This document shows, in pieces, positions 1 through 8,819 of a stretch of DNA of 64,000 nucleotides (positions are counted from its first letter, which is position 1; every line of letters begins with the position of its first letter). The notes below the pieces were generated by a model. The model worked only from the letters and a program-made list of their open reading frames with translations, had not been told where the DNA came from and did not search any database. The DNA is taken from positions 53,924 to 117,923 of the forward strand of contig NZ_BBPP01000006.1 in NCBI RefSeq assembly GCF_000787835.1. The letters are read 5' to 3'. The translations under genes and the position numbers were made by a program. The stretch is from Streptacidiphilus melanogenes (GTDB lineage: Bacteria; Actinomycetota; Actinomycetes; Streptomycetales; Streptomycetaceae).

Positions 1-570
1 TTCGACCGGCCTCGGCAGGTCTGGGTGGAGGGTGACACCAGCTACTTCACAGTATGGGCTTGGCGGAGCCTCGCAGAGAACGCCCTCACCTCGATCGGCT
101 GCGGCGATCCGCTGCTGGTGACGGGCCGGATGCGAATCCGCGAGTGGGAGCGCCCGGACGGTCAGCCCAAGGGCGTCTCCGCGGAGATCGAGGCCACCGC
201 GCTCGGCCACGACCTGGCGCGGGGGACGACGGTCTTCCGCCGTACGCTGCGCGGCCGGCCCGAACTGGTCGCCTCCGCCTCCGAGCGAAACCGGATCGCC
301 GAGCAGCGCCGCACGTCGATCCGGGGGGAGCGTCCGCCCGCGGCGGAGCGCGAACAGCGTGGAGAGGGCGAGCCACGTGCGGAGCGCGGGTCCGAGAGCA
401 TCCAGAGCAGGGATCCCTCGGCCACCTTGGCGACCGCGGCCGTACCGGAGGGCAAGGTGCTCGTCCTCGCCTCGGCCTGCCAGGCAGCCCCGGCCCGCGA
501 GCCGGCCCCTGCCGAGGCGACCGCGGGTCGCGGCGCGGCGGCCGCCTCGACTCCCCCCGGCCCGGCGTAG
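1..570 (+). CDS. ssb: Single-stranded DNA-binding protein, 5'-truncated by window edge
   Basis: This is the C-terminal part of a single-stranded DNA-binding protein. The reading frame is open from base 1, so the start codon and the first strands of the OB fold lie outside the window. The visible OB-fold half has the family pattern YFTVWAWRSLAENA, then GDPLLVTGRMRIREWE and GHDLARGT. After that the chain becomes a long Arg/Glu/Ala-rich low-complexity tail ending STPPGPA. The acidic D-D-x-P-F tip that recruits repair and replication proteins in canonical SSBs is absent. Streptomyces have a second SSB (SsbB) that also lacks the tip, so I infer this is that paralogue rather than the replication SSB. 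Confidence 0.85.
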   Translation, partial: FDRPRQVWVEGDTSYFTVWAWRSLAENALTSIGCGDPLLVTGRMRIREWERPDGQPKGVSAEIEATALGHDLARGTTVFRRTLRGRPELVASASERNRIAEQRRTSIRGERPPAAEREQRGEGEPRAERGSESIQSRDPSATLATAAVPEGKVLVLASACQAAPAREPAPAEATAGRGAAAASTPPGPA

Positions 571-661
571 CGGGCCCGGCCGGCCGGTCGGGGTCCCTCG
601 GCGGGTGCGGCACAATAGAAGGCTGTAGCCACACCCCAACAACGACGCCGGACGGTTCATC

Positions 662-2326
<1,665 letters not shown>

Positions 2327-2361
2327 GCGAGCAGCGTCCCGCACACCCGCACGACCAGTGA

Positions 2362-2400
2362 CCGGGGCAGGACGGACGGCCGACGTCCCTCCTGCCCCGG
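2362..2400 (+). terminator. Hairpin terminator after ettA
   Basis: An 11-bp perfect inverted repeat, CCGGGGCAGGA (2362-2372) with TCCTGCCCCGG (2390-2400). Inner GGACG/CGTCC complementarity extends the stem. It lies 36 bp after the ettA stop and 22 bp before the next start. There is no U-tract, as is common for Streptomyces terminators. Confidence 0.7.
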
Positions 2401-2422
2401 CACAGCAACCGACGGAGACTCC

Positions 2423-2866
2423 GTGGCCCGCCACATATACGCCTGCCCGATGCGCTGGTCCGACATGGATGTCTTCGGGCACATCAACAACGTGAACTTC
2501 CTCCGCTACCTGGAGGAGGCCCGGATCGACTTCACCTTCACCACCGCCGGCGAGGTCGGCGAGAAGGCCATGGCCGAGGGCTCGGTCGTGGCCCGACACG
2601 AGATCGACTACCTGATCCCGCTGGTCTACCGGCCCGAGCCGATCACCATCGAGACCTGGATCACCAAGCTCGGCCGCGCGTCCTTCACGGTGACGTACGA
2701 GGTCAAGGACATCGGCGCCGGGCCGGGCGGCAAGGACAAGGTCTACGCCCGTGCCACCACCGTCTGCGTCCCCTACGACCTGGCGGCCGGACGCCCGCGT
2801 CGACTGACCGCGGGCGAGAGCGCCTTCCTCGCCGAGTACCTGGAACCCAGCACGGTCACCGCATGA
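2423..2866 (+). CDS. Acyl-CoA thioesterase, 4HBT hotdog family
   Basis: Small cytosolic hotdog-fold thioesterase (147 aa) of the 4-hydroxybenzoyl-CoA thioesterase group, which hydrolyses acyl-CoA esters; the substrate cannot be read from the sequence. The diagnostic N-terminal block is MRWSDMDVFGHINNVNFLRY, with the candidate catalytic Asp just before the GHINN turn. The EARIDF helix follows, then a beta-rich remainder (RHEIDYLIPLVY, ETWITKLGRASFTVTYEV). The start is GTG at 2423 behind a GGAGA Shine-Dalgarno. Its stop overlaps the next start (ATGA), so the two genes are translationally coupled. Confidence 0.9.
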   Translation: MARHIYACPMRWSDMDVFGHINNVNFLRYLEEARIDFTFTTAGEVGEKAMAEGSVVARHEIDYLIPLVYRPEPITIETWITKLGRASFTVTYEVKDIGAGPGGKDKVYARATTVCVPYDLAAGRPRRLTAGESAFLAEYLEPSTVTA

Positions 2867-3516
2867 GCACCGCCCTGGAGCCGCTGCGCCTCGCCGAGCC
2901 GCAGGAGGCCGCGCCCCTGGCCGACTTCCTGGAGCGGCTGCTGCGTTACGACCGCGCGTCGGCCGTGCGCCTGCAGACGGCGGGCACGACGCTGGCGGTC
3001 TTCGCCCGCCTTCCGCTCGGCCGGACGGGCCCGCTGGTGGTCCGCACGGCGCGGCTGGCCCAGGCTCTCCCCCTGGACGTGACGGTCTCGGCCGGCCAGT
3101 GGCTGGAGGAGCTGGCCCGCGACACCGCGGTCACGGACGTCCCCCTGCCGCCCGCCATCACCGGCCCGTCCTGGGCCGGTCTGCTGCCGCCCCGCTCCGG
3201 CTGGGAGCATGTCGAGGACCTCGCGACCGCGCCCCTCGGCGCAGCGGTCGCCGCGGCGATCGGGGAGTTCCGCAAGGCAGCCGAGGCCGCTGAGGGCGGC
3301 GACGCCCTGGCCGAGGCCATCTGGTCGCGCCGGGTCCACCCCTCGGGGCTCACCCTGCGCGCCCTCCACGCCGCCCACCTCACCGGCCTGCTCCGCCAGT
3401 CCCCCCAGCTGGCCCTCCACCGGCACCCCTCCTGGCTCCGCCTCACCGCTCCCCGCGGCTCGGTCGCCATCCGCCGCAGCACCCCGGGTCTGGGCCTGAG
3501 CCTGACACCGAGCTGA
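2863..3516 (+). CDS. Conserved actinobacterial protein of unknown function
   Basis: 217-aa protein that I do not recognise as a named family. Its ATG overlaps the TGA of the thioesterase gene (ATGA at 2863-2866), so it is co-translated with it. The sequence is Ala/Leu-rich and mostly helical, with no signal peptide, membrane span or Cys cluster. It contains SWAGLLPPRSGWEHVEDL around the middle and a basic C-terminus (RLTAPRGSVAIRRSTPGLG). Composition and GC3 match the neighbours, so it is a real core gene. Its role may be tied to the thioesterase or EttA only by inference from coupling. Confidence 0.8.
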   Translation: MSTALEPLRLAEPQEAAPLADFLERLLRYDRASAVRLQTAGTTLAVFARLPLGRTGPLVVRTARLAQALPLDVTVSAGQWLEELARDTAVTDVPLPPAITGPSWAGLLPPRSGWEHVEDLATAPLGAAVAAAIGEFRKAAEAAEGGDALAEAIWSRRVHPSGLTLRALHAAHLTGLLRQSPQLALHRHPSWLRLTAPRGSVAIRRSTPGLGLSLTPS

Positions 3517-3848
3517 CGCGCCCTCACGGACCGGAGGGACGTTCCGTGCCGAAGACGTACGGCCGACTCACCGCTCGCGGTCGCGTCCCACGCGCACGGG
3601 AAACGCCGACGCGGGACCGGTCCCAGGCCTGACGGAGCCGGCGCTCCCCGATCCGGGGATCTCCACCCGCGGGAGGACTTCGAAGGCTTCGGCCGAGTTG
3701 CACCGCCGCCGAGCACCCTCGCCGAGACCCGCACGCGCTCGCTGGGCGCACCCCGTCGCCGGTTTCGGCCGGAGGGCGCTGTCAGTGCCGGGGTGCAGGA
3801 TGCGAAAGAGCAGAGCATCCACGTCCCTCGCGCGAAAGCCGGTGCCTG
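3517..3848 (+). other. Intergenic region, 332 bp, no gene recognised
   Basis: I find no coding-like reading frame here. A weak stem (ACGGA at 3530-3534 with a TCCGT about ten bases downstream) lies shortly after the preceding stop. Bases just before 3849 must hold the promoter or leader of the clamp gene, but no convincing -35/-10 pair is visible. Confidence 0.5.
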
Positions 3849-5123
3849 GTGAAACTCCGAATCCCCCGCGAAGCCCTGGCCGAGGCCGTCTCCTGGGCCG
3901 CGCACGCGCTTCCGGCCCGGTCCACCGTCCCGGCGCTCGCCGGGCTGCTGCTGACGGCGAGCCAGGACGGCGCCGGAGGAATGCTTGCCGTGTCCGGGTT
4001 CGACTTCGAGGTCTCCGCCCGGTTCCGGGCCGGGGCGGAGGTGGCCGAGCCCGGGGCCGCGCTGGTACCGGGGCGGCTCCTGTCGGATCTGGCGCGGGCG
4101 TTGCCCGGGGGCGGCCACGACGTCGAACTGGCCGTCTCCGGCTCGGATCTGTCCCTGCGTTGCGGGCCGGCCGGGTTCGACCTGCCACTGGTGCCGGTCG
4201 AGGACTACCCGCGGCTGCCCTCGCTGCCGCCGGTGTTGGGCTCGGTGGACGGCGCGCTGTTCGCAGAGGCGGTGGCGCAGGTCGCCGTCGTGGCGGGGCG
4301 GGACGAGACGCTGCCGTTCCTGACCGGGATCCGCCTGGAGTTCACGGCGGACGCGCTGCGCCTGGTCGCCACCGACCGCTATCGCCTCGCGGTGCGCGAC
4401 ATCGCCTGGGAACCGGGGTCGGCCCCGGAGCCGAGGACGGGGCCGGAGCCGAGGACGGGGCCGGAGCCGAGGACGGGGCCGGAGCCGAGGACGGGGCCGG
4501 AGCAGACCTCCGCAGCGGGCGGCGGAGCGGCGGGCGGGCGGATCGAGGAGCCGATCGTCGCGCTGGTCCCGGCGCGCAGTCTGCACGAGATCGCCCGCTC
4601 CCTCACCAAGGGCGAGCGGGTCACCGTCTCGGCCGCGGCGGACGACACCGGTACCCGTGCCGGCAGCTCCGGCGGCGGCCTGATCGGATTCGCGGCCGGA
4701 GAACGCGAGGCGACGACTCGGCTGCTCGGCGCGGACTTCATCACGTACCAGTCGATCTTCCCGAGCTCCTACGTCGGCAGCGCCGTGATCGAGCGTCAGC
4801 CGCTCCTGGACGCGGTCAGGCGGATGGCCTTGGTCGCGGACCGGCACCGGCCGGTGCGGCTGGCGTTCGAGGCCGGGCGGGTCTCCGTCGACGTGGGTGC
4901 GGGCGGCGAGGCACGCGGACGCCAGTCGCTGGCGGCGGGGTTCCCCGCGGACGCCGAGCCGATCACCCTGGCGGCGAACGCAAGCTATCTCGTCGACGGT
5001 CTCTCCGCCCTCACTTCCGACGAGGTGGAGCTGCACTACACCACCCCCACCCGCCCGGCCGTGCTCACCGGCCGGGGCGGGGACGGGTACCGCTACCTCT
5101 TCATGCCGCTGCGCCAGAACTGA
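3849..5123 (+). CDS. DNA polymerase III beta-subunit (sliding clamp) paralogue
   Basis: 424-aa protein with the three-domain layout of the DnaN sliding clamp. Recognisable clamp strands include VSWAAHALPARSTVPALAGLLL at the N-terminus, FLTGIRLEFTADALRLVATDRYRLAV in the second domain and the C-terminal LHYTTPTRPAVLTG...YRYLFMPLRQN. The final MPL-R segment is where clamps bind their partners. It is longer than a typical clamp (about 375 aa) mainly because of a loop insert at residues 193-216 made of four PEPRTG units. It is not beside dnaA or recF, so it is a paralogue and not the essential clamp. It starts with GTG. A PolA-like polymerase gene follows 148 bp downstream, which suggests a specialised repair or replication role. 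Confidence 0.88.
   Translation: MKLRIPREALAEAVSWAAHALPARSTVPALAGLLLTASQDGAGGMLAVSGFDFEVSARFRAGAEVAEPGAALVPGRLLSDLARALPGGGHDVELAVSGSDLSLRCGPAGFDLPLVPVEDYPRLPSLPPVLGSVDGALFAEAVAQVAVVAGRDETLPFLTGIRLEFTADALRLVATDRYRLAVRDIAWEPGSAPEPRTGPEPRTGPEPRTGPEPRTGPEQTSAAGGGAAGGRIEEPIVALVPARSLHEIARSLTKGERVTVSAAADDTGTRAGSSGGGLIGFAAGEREATTRLLGADFITYQSIFPSSYVGSAVIERQPLLDAVRRMALVADRHRPVRLAFEAGRVSVDVGAGGEARGRQSLAAGFPADAEPITLAANASYLVDGLSALTSDEVELHYTTPTRPAVLTGRGGDGYRYLFMPLRQN
4425..4496 (+). repeat. Tandem 18-bp repeat x4 inside the clamp gene
   Basis: Four near-identical, in-frame 18-bp copies at 4425-4442, 4443-4460, 4461-4478 and 4479-4496, each encoding PEPRTG. A partial fifth unit (PE) follows. The nucleotide copies are almost identical, which indicates recent slippage expansion. 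The unit length keeps the frame whatever the copy number. Confidence 0.95.
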
Positions 5124-5133
5124 CCCCCAGGAC

Positions 5134-5160
5134 GCAACCGCGGGTCCTTCGTTCGGTTGC
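5134..5160 (+). terminator. Possible terminator after the clamp paralogue
   Basis: A 7-bp inverted repeat, GCAACCG (5134-5140) and CGGTTGC (5154-5160), with a 13-base loop, 10 bp after the stop. There is no T-run. If it is only partly effective, the polymerase gene downstream would still be co-transcribed. Confidence 0.35.
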
Positions 5161-5270
5161 TCCCGTGCGCGCCGGCTGCCATGACCAGGGCGAGCCGCGG
5201 TCGCTGTCAGAGGGCGGTGCTACGTTCGCGACAGGACAACCGACCAGGACGACGACAGGAACGACGAACG

Positions 5271-7085
5271 GTGGCGGAGCTGCGGATCGCGGTCGACGCG
5301 GACCAGGACGGTCCGGGCGGACGGCTCCAACCCCTGGACGAGCGCGGGCAGGCCCGGGGGCCGGCGGACCGGGTGCGGGATCTGGCGGCCGCCATGGCGG
5401 CCCGGGAGCGGGCGGACCGCCCGCGCTGGGTCTGGGCCGCCACGGACGAGGTGTACGCCCGGTTGCTGCCGCGGCTGCCCGAGAGCCGGCTCGCCCGCTG
5501 CCACGACGTCAAGCTGGTCGAGCCGCTGCTGCTCGCGCACGAGGGGCTGTACGGAGCGCCGCGCTCGCTCGGCGCGGCATGGGCGCGGCTGCGCGGGCTG
5601 CCCGTCCCGGCGGATCTGCCGCTGGGCCTAGCCGGGGCCGAGGCGGACGCCCACGCGCAGGACGCCCTCTTCGCGCCGGACCGCAGTCGGCTCGAACCGG
5701 GCGTGGACCCGCTGACCGCTCTGGTGGCCGTTCACGCCGAACAGCTGCGTCGGCTGGCGTCCCTGCCGGAGGCCGACCGGAACGGCCTGCGGCTGCTCGT
5801 CGCGGCGGAGTCCGCGGGCGGGCTCGCGGCCGCCGAGATGGCGTACGACGGGCTGCCGTGGAGCACGGCCGTCCACGACGCGCTGTTGGACGACCTGCTC
5901 GGCTCGCGTCCGACGACGGCTCAGGCGGCGAGCGGGGCGCGCCCGCCCAAGCTGGCGGCGCTCGGCATCGAGCTCCAGGAGGCCCTGCACGCACGGCAGC
6001 TGAACCCGGACTCCCCCGGCCAGGTGCTGCAGGCCTTCGCCAAGCAGGGCGTCAGCCTCACCTCGACCAGGAACTGGCTGCTGCGCCAGGTCGACCACCC
6101 GGCCGCGCCGCTGCTGCTGCGCTACAAGGAGCTGTCGCGCATCTACGCGGCCCACGGCTGGGCCTGGCGGGACGCCTGGGTACGGGGCGGCCGGTTTCGA
6201 CCGGAGTACGTCGTGGGCGGCGTCGTCTCCGGACGCTGGGCGAGCCGGGGCGGCGGCGCCCTGCAGATCCCGCGCATCCTGCGCGGGGCGGTCGTCGCCG
6301 ATCCGGGCTGGCGGCTGGTCGTGGCGGACGCCGGTCAGCTGGAGCCGCGGGTACTGGCGGCGCTGTCCGGCGACCCGGGCCTGATCCGCGCGGGAGCGGC
6401 GGGCGACCTGTACGCCGGGCTGGCCGCGGACGCCTTCGGCGGGGATCGGGCTCGGGCCAAGCTCGGCCTGCTCGGCGCGATGTACGGGCAGACCAGTGGC
6501 GAGGTCGGCCCGCTGCTGGCGGTGCTGCGGCGGCGCTTCCCGCAGGCGATGGGGCTGGTGGAGGCGGCGGCGCGCACGGGCGAGGCGGGCGGCACGGTCC
6601 GCTCCCGTCTGGGCCGGGTCTGCCCGCCGCCCTCGGCGGCCTGGCAGGACGCCACCTCCGCGGCGTTCGGAGGCGACGTGGACGCTCTGGCGGAGGAGGG
6701 AGGCGGGCGCGCCGGCTCCGCGGCCCGCTCCCGCGGCCGCTTCACGCGCAACTTCGTCATCCAGGCCAGCGCCGCGGACTGGGCGCTCGCCCTGATCGCC
6801 GCGCTGCGCCGCCGTCTCGCGGAGCTCCCGGTCGGCCCGGCCGGGGAACGAGCACGCCTGGTCTTCTTCCAGCACGACGAGATCGTGGTGCACAGCCCGT
6901 CCCCGCTGGCGGAGGCGGTCGCGGCGGCGGTCACCGCCTCGGCGGAGGAGGCCCGCCGTCTCGTTTTCGGCGACACGCCGGTCCACTTCCCGATGGACAC
7001 ACACATCGTCGAGCGCTACGCCGACGCGAAGGGCGGCGAGTCCGCGGAGCCGGATCTGGACGACGAGGACGTCCCCGAGTTCTGA
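5271..7085 (+). CDS. PolA-family bifunctional 3'-5' exonuclease/DNA polymerase
   Basis: 604-aa family A DNA polymerase of the short actinobacterial type, without a 5'-nuclease domain. The N-terminal 200 residues correspond to a poorly conserved exonuclease-like domain in which I cannot find the full set of metal-binding acidic residues. The polymerase domain is clear: motif A VADAGQLEPRVLAAL with the catalytic Asp, motif B RARAKLGLLGAMYGQTSG with the Lys and the Tyr-Gly, and motif C FFQHDEIVVH. The GTG start gives MAELRIAVDAD and is preceded by AGGA about 10 nt upstream; the longer open frame upstream lacks coding character. It ends in an acidic tail, DLDDEDVPEF. A sliding-clamp paralogue lies just upstream, so the two may act together. 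Confidence 0.87.
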   Translation: MAELRIAVDADQDGPGGRLQPLDERGQARGPADRVRDLAAAMAARERADRPRWVWAATDEVYARLLPRLPESRLARCHDVKLVEPLLLAHEGLYGAPRSLGAAWARLRGLPVPADLPLGLAGAEADAHAQDALFAPDRSRLEPGVDPLTALVAVHAEQLRRLASLPEADRNGLRLLVAAESAGGLAAAEMAYDGLPWSTAVHDALLDDLLGSRPTTAQAASGARPPKLAALGIELQEALHARQLNPDSPGQVLQAFAKQGVSLTSTRNWLLRQVDHPAAPLLLRYKELSRIYAAHGWAWRDAWVRGGRFRPEYVVGGVVSGRWASRGGGALQIPRILRGAVVADPGWRLVVADAGQLEPRVLAALSGDPGLIRAGAAGDLYAGLAADAFGGDRARAKLGLLGAMYGQTSGEVGPLLAVLRRRFPQAMGLVEAAARTGEAGGTVRSRLGRVCPPPSAAWQDATSAAFGGDVDALAEEGGGRAGSAARSRGRFTRNFVIQASAADWALALIAALRRRLAELPVGPAGERARLVFFQHDEIVVHSPSPLAEAVAAAVTASAEEARRLVFGDTPVHFPMDTHIVERYADAKGGESAEPDLDDEDVPEF

Positions 7086-7088
7086 GAC

Positions 7089-7148
7089 AGTGTTCGTCGA
7101 ATGTCGTACACTCAGAGCCACGAAAGTGTTCGATGGTCACCGAACACT
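7089..7148 (+). promoter_or_regulatory. Two tandem palindromic operators before the oxidoreductase gene
   Basis: Two 24-bp sites share the same layout. Site 1 is AGTGTTCG (7089-7096), 8 bp, CGTACACT (7105-7112). Site 2 is AGTGTTCG (7125-7132), 8 bp, CGAACACT (7141-7148). Site 2 is a perfect inverted repeat and site 1 has one mismatch. Their centres are 36 bp apart. They occupy the whole gap between the polymerase stop and the next gene, so they probably overlap its promoter. The form suits a dimeric TetR- or MarR-type repressor, whose gene is not adjacent. Confidence 0.75.
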
Positions 7149-7173
7149 CCGACTTCGCTGGGGGAAGTGCGAC

Positions 7174-8148
7174 ATGCGTGCTGTGGTGTTCGACAAGCTG
7201 GGCGGCCCCGAGGTGCTCCAGGTCGTGGATGTTCCCGAGCCCGAGCCTGCCGAGGGCGAGGTCGTGATCGAGGTGAACTGGGCAGGCGTCAACTTCGCCG
7301 ATGCCAAGGCGCGGTCGATCGGCTACCGGATCGAGTCCCTCCCGTTCCGGCCCGGCCTCGAGGTCTCCGGCACGGTCCGCGCGGTCGGCTCCGGTGTCAC
7401 CGGCCTGACGGTCGGCCGGCGCGTCTTCGCCATGCTGAACGGAAAGGGTTACGCGGAGACCGTCGTCGCCCCGGCGGCCACCACCTTCGCCGTGCCCGAA
7501 GCGCTCGGCCTGCGCGACGCGGCGGCGCTCGGCACCGTGCTCGCGACCGGGTACGCCCTCCTGCACGAGGTGGCCCGGCTGCGCGAGGGCGAGACCGTGC
7601 TCGTCCAGGGCGCGGCGGGAGGCGTCGGCACGGTCACCGGCCAACTGGCCCGCGCCGCCGGGGCCGGACGGGTCTTCGGCGTCGTCTCCCGCCCGGAGAA
7701 GGCCGCGCACGCGAAGGACTCCGGCTACGACGAGATCCTGGTCGGCGAGGACTTCGACGAGCAGGTGCTGCGCGCCACGGACGGCCGGGGCGTCGACATC
7801 GCCCTCGACCCGGTCGGCGGGGAGAGCTGGCGCCGCAGCGTCGCGGCCCTGGCGCGCTTCGGCCGTGCCGTCTCCTTCGGCAACGCCGGCGACGCGAAGG
7901 CGTGGAGCGCGGGGTTCGCCGAGCTCGCCCCGCGCGGCCTCTCGGTGGCCGGCTTCTCCATCCTCGGCCTCGCCGCCGCTGACCCGGCCCGCCTGCGTGT
8001 CCTGACCGAGCAGGCGTTCCGCGAGGCGGAGCGCTCGGGCATCACCATCCCGGTCACGGGCGAGTTCGGCCTCGACGACGCGGGCGACGCCCACCACCTC
8101 CTGGAGAGCCGCACCAGCACGGGCAAGCTCCTCCTCCGCGTGCGCTGA
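7174..8148 (+). CDS. Zinc-free NADPH:quinone oxidoreductase (MDR superfamily)
   Basis: 324-aa medium-chain dehydrogenase/reductase of the quinone-oxidoreductase group. It would transfer hydride from NADPH to a quinone or enone. The GroES-like N-terminal domain is seen in GGPEVLQVVDVPEPEP and VNWAGVNFADAKAR. The Rossmann nucleotide-binding site is VLVQGAAGGVGTVTGQLAR near residues 145-165. The zinc-binding Cys/His residues of alcohol dehydrogenases are absent. The ATG at 7174 is chosen over upstream in-frame codons because GGGGGAAG lies 6-13 bases before it. The two palindromes immediately upstream imply repression by a ligand-responsive regulator, as expected for a detoxification enzyme. Confidence 0.9.
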   Translation: MRAVVFDKLGGPEVLQVVDVPEPEPAEGEVVIEVNWAGVNFADAKARSIGYRIESLPFRPGLEVSGTVRAVGSGVTGLTVGRRVFAMLNGKGYAETVVAPAATTFAVPEALGLRDAAALGTVLATGYALLHEVARLREGETVLVQGAAGGVGTVTGQLARAAGAGRVFGVVSRPEKAAHAKDSGYDEILVGEDFDEQVLRATDGRGVDIALDPVGGESWRRSVAALARFGRAVSFGNAGDAKAWSAGFAELAPRGLSVAGFSILGLAAADPARLRVLTEQAFREAERSGITIPVTGEFGLDDAGDAHHLLESRTSTGKLLLRVR

Positions 8149-8210
8149 GGGACTCCCCCGACCACGCCCCGCTGTCCGCAAAAGTGCCATGCGAGTGGCA
8201 TAGTCGGCTG

Positions 8211-8687
8211 GTGCTCCTCACCACGCCTCGCCTGCGGCTCTGTCTCGCGCCTCCGCCGTTCGACCCCAGTGGGTTCGAATGGGTGGTGGAGGCGCCCGGC
8301 CCAGGGGTGTGGGAGCTGGCGGGGATCACCGCCCGTGCCGCGGAGGTGGGGTGGTACGTGCCGCCGTGGGGGCTGTTCGTGATCGTGCGCGGCGCGGACG
8401 ATCAGGCGATCGGCGGCATCGGGTTCCACGGGCCGCCCACCGCGACCGGAGAGGTCGAGATCGGGTACGAGCTCGCACCCACGGCGCGCGGCGCGGGATA
8501 CGCGACGGAGGCGGTACGGGCGCTGGCCGCGCTCGCGCTGGAGCACGCGGAGGTCGGCGCCGTCACCGCGCGGACCGCGCCGTCGAACAGCGCCTCGCAG
8601 GCAGTCCTGCTCCGGGCGGGGTTCGCCCGGGTGCCCGTGCCTCCGGCGGACGGCATGGTGCACTTCCAGCTGAACGATTCCGGTTGA
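8211..8687 (+). CDS. GNAT family N-acetyltransferase (RimJ/RimL-like)
   Basis: 158-aa GNAT acetyltransferase that uses acetyl-CoA to acetylate an unidentified amine or protein N-terminus. It begins LLTTPRLRLCLAPP, the usual RimJ/RimL opening. The acetyl-CoA loop is ELAPTARGAGYATEAVRALAALAL and the C-terminal part reads TAPSNSASQAVLLRAGF. I prefer GTG 8211 to the GTG at 8184 because a -10-like CATAGT lies at 8199-8204, which would make the mRNA leaderless. A small inverted repeat (TGCCA 8185-8189, TGGCA 8196-8200) sits there. The 3' end shows a near-duplicated stop context (CCGGTTGAACG, then CCGGCTGAACG). Confidence 0.85.
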   Translation: MLLTTPRLRLCLAPPPFDPSGFEWVVEAPGPGVWELAGITARAAEVGWYVPPWGLFVIVRGADDQAIGGIGFHGPPTATGEVEIGYELAPTARGAGYATEAVRALAALALEHAEVGAVTARTAPSNSASQAVLLRAGFARVPVPPADGMVHFQLNDSG

Positions 8688-8819
8688 ACGTCTCCGGCTG
8701 AACGAGGAGCCGCCGGACGGGCCGCGCCCGTGATCCGGCTCCGGGTCCGCGCCTTTGAGCCGCTTCACGGATAACGGCTCGACATGCGGCGCACCCCCTT
8801 GCGTACGCTTGTCCGTGCA

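Noticed and set aside
571..661. Promoter for ettA around CACAATAGAAG
   Set aside because: A -10-like element exists, but no -35 at proper spacing is visible, so it cannot be supported.
3698..7267. 1189-codon plus-strand frame spanning the clamp and polymerase genes
   Set aside because: It is out of frame with both recognised proteins, has Arg/Gly/Ala-rich shadow composition and crosses their stops and starts.
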